From: Metallyticus violacea
Taxonomy: Eukaryota; Arthropoda; Insecta; Mantodea; Metallyticidae
Direction of reading: 5' to 3'
Length of the DNA stretch: 64,000 nt
NCBI GenBank assembly: GCA_030762175.1
Contig: CM060833.1
Location: 166,507,001 to 166,571,000, forward strand
The position numbers were made by a program, and so were the translations under genes. Positions 57,336-64,000 of this stretch are shown piece after piece (position 1 is the stretch's first letter; each line of letters opens with the position of its first letter). Below the pieces are notes generated by a model that made no database searches, had not been told where the DNA came from, and saw nothing but the letters and a program-made list of their open reading frames with translations.

Positions 57336-59208
57336 GTCTTAATGTTTGTTTGTTGACCTTTATGATAATACTGAATAATCGTTCAAAGGAACATATACAT
57401 TGCCAAGAATATGAAAAGATTAAACTACAGATAAGAAAATTGCAATATTAGGTGAATCAACCAATAGCAAGCGTAACAACATTAACAATGTGTACCAAGA
57501 ATGAAACACGAGACAGACAGCTTTATTGCGACTAAATAAAAATAAACGTACTTCATTCCTTTAGTGTACATATGTTGGAAATATAATGCATTGTGATGTA
57601 TAGTATTATAATAATCTTATTGTAATAAGTGACTGTCTATATCTCAAAATTTGTTAGCGTTGGATTCGGCAGAGAGAAGTTGTGTTTTAAACTCCATTAG
57701 CAGAAATCGTGGCTGGTACTCCGTATAGAGAAGCAGCATTTTAACATTACATACAGAGAAGTAACAATTAACATTTCGTGGACGAATTTACAAAATTATT
57801 TGTGGTAAAATGATAGGCATTACGAGTGTGTGTTAATATCCATGTACAGTTTTCGCGAGAGAAACATAAATTATAACACGTCTGTGTCTGCATATCCTCA
57901 GAGTATCTCGTAATTAGAAAAAGTGTTCTGTTGTGTGGTAATAACAAAACATGAATAAACTCCGTAGATTTCTATCCTTTGTGATTTTGTAATACTTAAA
58001 GTCACACTCCTTTCACCCCAGAAACATCAATTTGAAAAATGCAGCTGTAATACCTAACCCTGAACTAGCTGAGCATATTGTGGTGGTGTTAGTTATGTCT
58101 ACGTCGACTACGGCGTCGCCCATTATACCACCACAAATTTAACGCCCAACGTGGCATGTACATTGACGGCGACGAAATTAATTCCATCACAAATTTCTCT
58201 CTGACTCGAACTAAACCGTAGAACTTTTAATGGAAAAATAGTTTGAACTTATTTCTTATGTGCTAGTAACTTAACAGTAAACCAAACACAGTGCTTTCGT
58301 AGATTACTTGAGAACTACCTGCTGAGAAATGCAGAACACTACAAAGTATATCTGTAACTACATACAACAAAATGATGTAGACTGCACACCTACAATCTCT
58401 CTATCAAAAGCGGAACTTATCATTTGAACAGATGAATCTCAATATTGATATGATACAGTACATGGACGGGTATTGGTGGTGATAATGTACACACTGATCT
58501 AGGTACATAGCTCGTGCTTGTGTAACCAATATTGCTGCCAGGTTGTACAACCATTTGTTAAGTACTAAAAGAAGAAGAAGAAAACGGTTTAATCCTTTTG
58601 CTTATAATTACAGAGAGTTGACTTTAAAATTGTTGAAAGAAACAGTTGCAATCTCTTGAAAAGATTTTTGTCGTAAATGGATCATTTGAAAATTTCGCAA
58701 CTTAACATAATATGTGCGTGGTAAATAAATTATTTTTGGAGTTGTGTAAAGTGATATTTGTCTTAATAACAAAACTGATGCTCCACTAAAAATTTGTTCT
58801 AAAAGAGTATGTGATAAGTATAAGCATTAAAAAAAAAAGAAAAGAAACGGCTAATGTTCACGGTGCCAGTCACAAACTTTCACATGTGATATCATTAAAT
58901 ATACGGATATTTAGAAGTTATAATGCATATAATTGAGTCATATATTAAAGTGTGACTTTTAGGCTTTATCTGCTTAGAATTAAAAAAAAAAAAGATTTCG
59001 AAGAGTATTATGTATAAATAAACTTGTTTTTAAATACTGCATTTATTGTGATTTAGGAGTAATACTAATACATTATAGAAACGAAGTGATCGATAATTAA
59101 AATAAGAAGATCTTATGATAACTGTATTGTAAGTGTATATTATATAAAAGTGTATACAAATTTCTTTTATATAATTTATAGCCAATGCTTCTATAATATC
59201 TAAGGTAA
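57336..59208. other. Unassigned AT-rich sequence
   Basis: About 1.9 kb with no recognised element. A near-palindromic pocket ('gacgccgtagtcgacgtag'-like) occurs near 58100 in a short GC-richer patch. Confidence 0.35.
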
Positions 59209-60098
59209 TATCGAGGGTGCCAAAAATGTATACACACGGGCACAGTAGATATTTATTTATTTCAAAGTTGGACCGAAAAACAACAGCAATGTGGTATGAT
59301 GTTCTATAAACAGATGTGACTCACATACATTATGATAGAGTGGCTACAGGTAAATCAACAATGAACAAATGAAGCAAAGATAATCGTAAATCAACAATGA
59401 ACAAATGAAGTCAAGATTATCGTATGATGTTTTGTAAACAGATGTGACTCACATTACGTTATGCAAGCATTGCTACAACAAAATGGAACCAAGATTATCC
59501 TTTGAAAGCGGAAAGCAATTTTGAAGTGGTATTGGAAAACCGAGAATGTTGTTTAAGTTCAAAGGCAACGGAGACGTTGTACAGAACAGAACCGTCAATG
59601 CGAGTAACATTGCACGCATTCGAGACAAATTTGAGACTCATGGTAACGTATGCGATGTTCACAACGGCAGATCTAGGAGACCTCGCACAGCAACAAGCCC
59701 CGCGCATTGGATCCAAGGCACTGGATAGGACGAAGCGATCCGATTGAGTTTCCATCGTGTTCTCCGGATCTAACTCCGTTGAACTTCTACCTTTGGGTAA
59801 CTCTTAAGGATGTTGTATACCGTAGAAAACCAGCTACACTGACAGCACTTCGGGAAGAAATTGAAACGGCATGTGCTGCAATCGCTGAGGACACTTTCGC
59901 AAACGTTGCTCAATCAGTAGTTCAACGTACTCAGAAGTGTATCGACGCCGATGGTGGGTATTTTGAGCAACTGTTGTAACTGTAAAAGTGTAAGATGATT
60001 AGTGCTCATCATTTTCTGTTTGTGTGAATTCAGTTTTGTTATGTTAACACAATTTTTTCTTGGTTAAAGTGTGTATACTTTTTTTGGTACCCTCTGTA
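59209..60098 (+). mobile_element. M2 element, longest deletion derivative with both termini
   Basis: 890 bp between TA dinucleotides; termini 'tcgagggtgccaaaaatg' and the complement of 'cagagggtaccaaaaaaag'. Subterminal repeats at 59302-59347 and 59430-59475, with an additional 38-base duplication between them. Coding remnant from ATG 59483: helix-turn-helix ('NIARIRDKFETHGNVCDV'), then the same 'RPRTATSPAHWIQ' to 'HWIGR' style junction as the 27.6-kb copy, then 'LTPLNFYLWVTLKDVVYRR' (third Asp position changed, PLD to PLN). Broken by frameshifts near the start. Confidence 0.88.
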
Positions 60099-61029
60099 GA
60101 TCCTCTTCTTGCGGAGGATTGAAATCTTCATTTCATAAGATACTACCAATTCACTATTACTTGTTGAAACGACCTAGCACTTCCACTGTTTAAGTGTTTT
60201 GCAGCTGCCAAAAGCTTTTAAACTGAGCAAGAATACGCTAGGCAACAGGTCTTAAGCTTAAGTGCATACTGGGCTATGTCTATTCATTAGCTGAAGCAAA
60301 ACTGCAGCTTCTGACAAAGTAAAATGTGCCTGGCACGCTATACAGTCGTTTCTCCAATTGTATTATACAACTTATTAACTACATTAATGCATTTCTATAA
60401 TCATGGATACATAAAAACTAAGTTCATCTTCGTGAAGTTGGCAGTCCTGCATTAATCCTGATCCTGTTGACGAAAACAGCATAACGAAGATTAAGATTAC
60501 GACAAGCCGCCGTTAGAAAAATATCCGCCAAGAAAGCCCGAAGTCTTTCAGCAGGAAATTTCAAGGTCTTCGCTCAGGTCTTCTGCCCTCGCAGCTAGCA
60601 TTATCTCCCAATAAAGGAGGTATTCACACAAGCTCGAAAAAAAAGTAAATAGGAACACAGAATTCAGATTGTTTAAAGCAGGTGTAGGTGCACAGTATGT
60701 GATTCAGGTTCACAGAGAGACCTTTACGGAATTGCAAACTGAGCCTCAGTTACCGTGGAAACGGGACACCTAGCCTATCTTATCCCGGCATGTAATGGAT
60801 CTGGAAACAAAAGCATAGCGAAAGGCGCTAATGCGGAGTGACAGTGCGTCCGATCTTGCTCCGGTAATTCCTTGTAATACCCTGCTGTGACAGGCAGGCG
60901 TAAATAGAGCTGGATATTCAGCGGCGGCTGGTGTCCTCAATGTCTTTCACAGTACGGGCAGCTAGGCTAAAAGCAAAAAGCTGTTTACTTTCAATTCAAT
61001 TCTGCTGCCTGCTAATGGCATATTGATTT
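60099..61029. other. Unassigned sequence
   Basis: A GC-richer patch at 60780-60960 carries no recognisable gene. Confidence 0.35.
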
Positions 61030-61320
61030 TGTTGATTTGTTTTATTTACGGACGCTCTTTAACATCTCAGGTTATTATCAGCGTTCCATTCAATTCAGGA
61101 CGTGAAACGGCCAATAACTTTAGCTCAGAGGCCTCTTCCTTCAGGCTTGAAGTTCTTTTACGTGCATAAATTCTACGACATGGGACCCATGGCTTTACTT
61201 CCTTTCCGAAGGAGATCATACACACTTATTTTTACGCCCGAAAAAATCCATCGACCCTGACTGGAATTGAACGCGCGATTTTGAGGTTTACGAGGCAAGT
61301 ATAGTTATCATTAGACCATA
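61030..61320 (-). repeat. SINE A, copy 11 (decayed)
   Basis: Reversed, recognisable throughout, but the head is heavily mutated ('gatttt gaggtttacgaggc', 'ttagaccata') and the hairpin arms no longer match. The oldest-looking SINE A here. Confidence 0.82.
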
Positions 61321-61499
61321 GATAAACCCAATATGGATAGCTCACAGCAAGGTCAAACATTGGTCCTCAAACCGCGGTGGCCTCTACCGAGTGGGGAGTA
61401 GTAAATGATGCCCGCAATAGCAGTCCCAGCAGTCTTTGCACAAACAATTTACTAACCGGTAACGTTGTCCGTTAGGCCTCGTATAGTTTTATGTGGCTT

Positions 61500-61604
61500 A
61501 CAGTAATGAAATCATGTTATAGTAGTTTCTCATTAATAGCGCATACTTTTAACATTTAAAGGCCCCATTTTTGAGCAACTGTTATAACATGATTTCATTA
61601 CTGT
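61500..61604. repeat. Perfect 22-bp inverted repeat around a 61-base loop
   Basis: The left arm 61500-61521 (acagtaatgaaatcatgtta+ta) is exactly complementary to 61583-61604. It could be a small MITE or a hairpin-forming remnant. Flanks show no obvious duplication. Confidence 0.85.
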
Positions 61605-61925
61605 TTTTGCAGATAGCAAAAACGCAATACATACACAAACAGTGAAAAAGTCAATTAAAGACAACAATATTACTGCAAAACGATAATATGCATTTTCAAC
61701 ACATGTAATTAATACTGAAGTAAGGAAAATAAAAAGAAAGTCTTCTATTTAAAATATAACAGAAGTACATGTAATTTCAAAACAAAGATTTTATTTGAGA
61801 GGTTAAAAATTACATTTCCCTGAAAAGAAGTTATACAGGCGCTAAAATCATTGCTGCCTATTGTTGGTTAGTGTAGTGTAATATTCATACTAAGTTCATG
61901 AAGATGCAATTAGTAGTTACAAGGG

Positions 61926-63097
61926 TAAATCCATAAGTTTCCGGCCTCGCCGATAAGAATAATCGCCTTCGTAAAACGCTTATACGGTGCCATACCTTAC
62001 CTGTTAAGTAAATAATTGCAACGCTCCGCTTCAGATATAGTTGTATAAAGAAGGCTGTGTGTAGAAGATTGTAACATGTTCCAAACGGAGTTTCCAGCTG
62101 TTATTAAACTCTTCACAAAAGAAGGATTTACTCCTAATGAAACTAAACAGCGATTGGGGAAGAAGCCCCCTCATATTCTACCGTAAAAGAATGGGCCAAA
62201 CTTTTTCGAAAGGGTCGTGAAAGCATTGAAGACTTAGAGCGTGCAGGGCGGCCCTTGGAGGTGCTCACTCCTGAAAACATCGCTCTTGTGGAAGGAGAAA
62301 TTATGGAAGACCGGCGGCTCAAAGTTACAAAAATAGCAGCAAGGTTGGGCCTTTCTAAAACAACAGTCCTTCGAATTATTCATGAACATTTAATCATGAA
62401 TAGGGCTAGTGCAAGATGGGCGCCTGGATTTTTTTCCTCAGTTCAAAAGCAGCAACGAGTCATCTGTTGTCAGGCATTTTTGGAGCTCTGCCGTGGCAAC
62501 GAGAGAGAAGTTCTGCAAACCATTGTTACAGGAGATGAAACTATGGTCCTCTACTATGATCCCTGGTCCAAAAGAGAATCAATGGAGTGGCGTAAACCTG
62601 TAGAAGCACCGTCTCTAAAGGCCAAGGTCAATCAGTCAATCAAGGAGATCAAGGCCACAATCTTTTGGGACTGTGAAGGAATACTCTTCATTGACTTCAA
62701 GCAGAGGAACGCCGCCGTAAATGGAGAGTACTATGCTGGTCTACTGCACAGACTACGTGCTTCCATCAAAGAGAAAAGGTGAGGGAAGCTGAGTGGTGGT
62801 GTGCGCCTTTTTAACGACAACGCCCCTGTCTATGACACAGCTCTTGTTGCAAAGGAAGCTGTGAAGAAATGTGGCTTCAAGGAGATGGACCACCTATCCT
62901 ACAGTTCAGATATAGCTCCTAGTGACTATTTCCTCTTCTCAAAACTCAAGAAGGATCTTCGAGGAAGTAAATTTAAGTGTGACGAAGAAGTGATGTATGC
63001 TGTTTATATTCATTTTGCATACAATATTCTGACTAACTTTGGTGGGGTGGTTGAAATGATAATCCAAATATGTGAGAAGTGTATTGCAATAAAGGTT
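61926..63097 (+). mobile_element. M1 mariner, copy e (best coding copy; 3' end lost)
   Basis: TA followed by the 5' terminal repeat (aatccataagtttccggc) at 61926. The transposase occupies 62076 onward. Similarity to the other copies ends near 63095 ('attgcaataaagg'), before the 3' terminal repeat, which is absent. Sequence beyond is unrelated to mariner. Confidence 0.92.
62076..63097 (+). pseudogene. Mariner (DD34D) transposase pseudogene
   Basis: It would cut and paste the M1 element at TA sites. The start ATG at 62076 gives 'MFQTEFPAVIKLFTKEGF', the first helix-turn-helix. A 13-base loss relative to copy a (between 'cagcgattg' and 'gggaagaagcc', about 62155) shifts the frame. The main frame then reads through 'LKVTKIAARLGLSKTTVLRI' (second helix-turn-helix), 'IVTGDETMVLYYDPWSKRES' (first catalytic Asp, GAT 62534) and 'IFWDCEGILFIDFKQRN'. 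A TGA at 62780-62782 replaces an Arg codon (CGA in the other copies). The same frame continues with 'LFNDNAPVYD' (second Asp, GAC 62816; usual His changed to Asn) and 'SYSSDIAPSDYFLF' (third Asp, GAC 62924). One extra codon near 62835 makes the spacing 35 instead of 34. Clearly inactive. Confidence 0.9.
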
Positions 63098-64000
63098 GTC
63101 AGGCGCAAAGTCATTTTATTTGAAATGAGTCAAATTAAATTCATCTTTTTGCGAACTATTCGATTGCTGGCATGTGCTGTCATTAACTTGATACCATATC
63201 GTGAAATATGTATGTGGGATCCAATAAGGTACTTATTTCCATATCATATGAGTCTTGCCGCATTTCTTTGCAGAGTTGTTTTGAATCACTGGCTACAAAT
63301 TCATCCATTATACTTTACAGACAGTATTCAATACTCAGTATTCAAGTTGTATCTAGTTTTGTAATATTGACTATAAATTGTTATACAGCTTTCAAGTTAT
63401 AATTAAAAAGAGTGTTTCTATACTTTTCTCCGGGGCAACAGGTTCTATTGTGATAAGAAAATGTTACAGAGCAATTGTTTAATTTGTTATTTGTTAAAAG
63501 TAATGTATTTCCAAAAGAAACCTGTATTTATTTCTTTGCTTAGTTTTGCTAATCATGTGATTCACAGACTGTTTTCCTGATCTTGCTTGTTCAGCACTGT
63601 TCACTAAGGGTGTTGATATCCCCTCGTTTGATTCTTCAACCTGAATGTATCAAGTTAATAAGGTTCTAAATTTCTTGTGTCTAATTACTTTTGTGGTATT
63701 ACACTTATGTACGAGGTTTGGAATGTGATAGTGACAACACGCTGTAGAAAAGTCACGAAACAAAACCAGACACTGGCGCGCATGCTCCACATTTGTTACA
63801 TACCGACCGTACAATAGAATAAGCAAAATGTACAGAATAAGGTTAGAACAGGGCTACAGGTTATCGGTAGGCAGGAAATCGAGGCAGAATGTAACACTAG
63901 CCTATCGAATGAAATTAAACTAACTTGGGGTAAAAAGGCATATATTCTCGTTCTAGGGAGAAAAGTGTCATCAGGAATGGCCTGATTTAGACTAGGCAGT
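63098..64000. other. Unassigned AT-rich sequence
   Basis: The mariner frame happens to stay open to 63364, but sequence past 63097 is not transposase. No gene or repeat recognised in the rest. Confidence 0.4.

Noticed and set aside
63098..63364. Extended C-terminal domain of the mariner transposase in copy e
   Set aside because: The other copies end with a stop just after 'IIKG'; sequence past 63097 is unrelated and merely lacks a stop.

Overview
This is an AT-rich, intron-scale stretch of a eukaryotic nuclear genome, almost certainly an insect. It has no operons, no ribosome-binding-site-led genes and no dense coding. It does have tRNA-derived SINEs with target-site duplications, mariner/Tc1-type transposon copies with TA targets, non-LTR retrotransposon remains, and trinucleotide and homopolymer tracts. 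My best guess is a cockroach or close relative (Periplaneta-like). That rests on remembered similarity of the mariner and SINE translations to blattodean repeat proteins and was not checked here.
Only one stretch looks like host protein-coding sequence: a GC- and CpG-rich open frame near 20.1-20.4 kb that ends exactly at a GTGAGT splice donor. It is probably the first coding exon of a gene whose other exons are outside the window or unrecognisable here. Its last residues resemble the segment before the glycine loop of DRAK/STK17-type kinases, but that is a weak identification.
The rest is layered mobile DNA. Four SINE-like families recur. SINE A (11 copies) has a tRNA head with an intact acceptor stem and a conserved body hairpin. 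SINE B (10 copies) has a second tRNA head and a tail reading 'cagtagtaaaaacgggcgttaaac'-like in shorter pieces. SINE C has 3 copies. SINE D has 2 long copies plus a fragment. Two cut-and-paste families recur. M1 is a mariner with DD34D spacing (five copies, at 21.6, 25.4, 32.4, 55.1 and 61.9 kb). M2 is an internally deleted Tc1/mariner-superfamily element with a DUF4817-type helix-turn-helix (five copies, at 11.4, 16.2, 27.6, 47.8 and 59.2 kb). Older transposase relics lie at 6.1, 23.5, 37.4, 40.4, 43.8 and 54.4 kb. Retroelement remains include two RNase H/zinc-knuckle fragments (12.4, 55.5 kb), a zinc-knuckle C-terminus (2.9 kb) and a GIY-YIG fragment (17.7 kb). A pair of inverted copies (18.8 and 44.9 kb) carries a repetitive insect ORF.
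Relative ages can be read from nesting: SINE A into SINE B at 11.0 kb, SINE B beside SINE A at 14.1 kb, SINE B into the repetitive ORF at 45.5 kb, and a 210-bp AT-rich insert within mariner at 22.0 kb. Structures not explained by these families are a four-unit 102-bp tandem array (56.9 kb), a perfect 22-bp inverted repeat (61.5 kb), a 1.7-kb span framed by roughly 160-bp inverted arms (47.6-49.6 kb), and a cluster of homeodomain-like sites (36.8 kb). I saw no convincing new gene system; every transposase copy I could inspect is broken.
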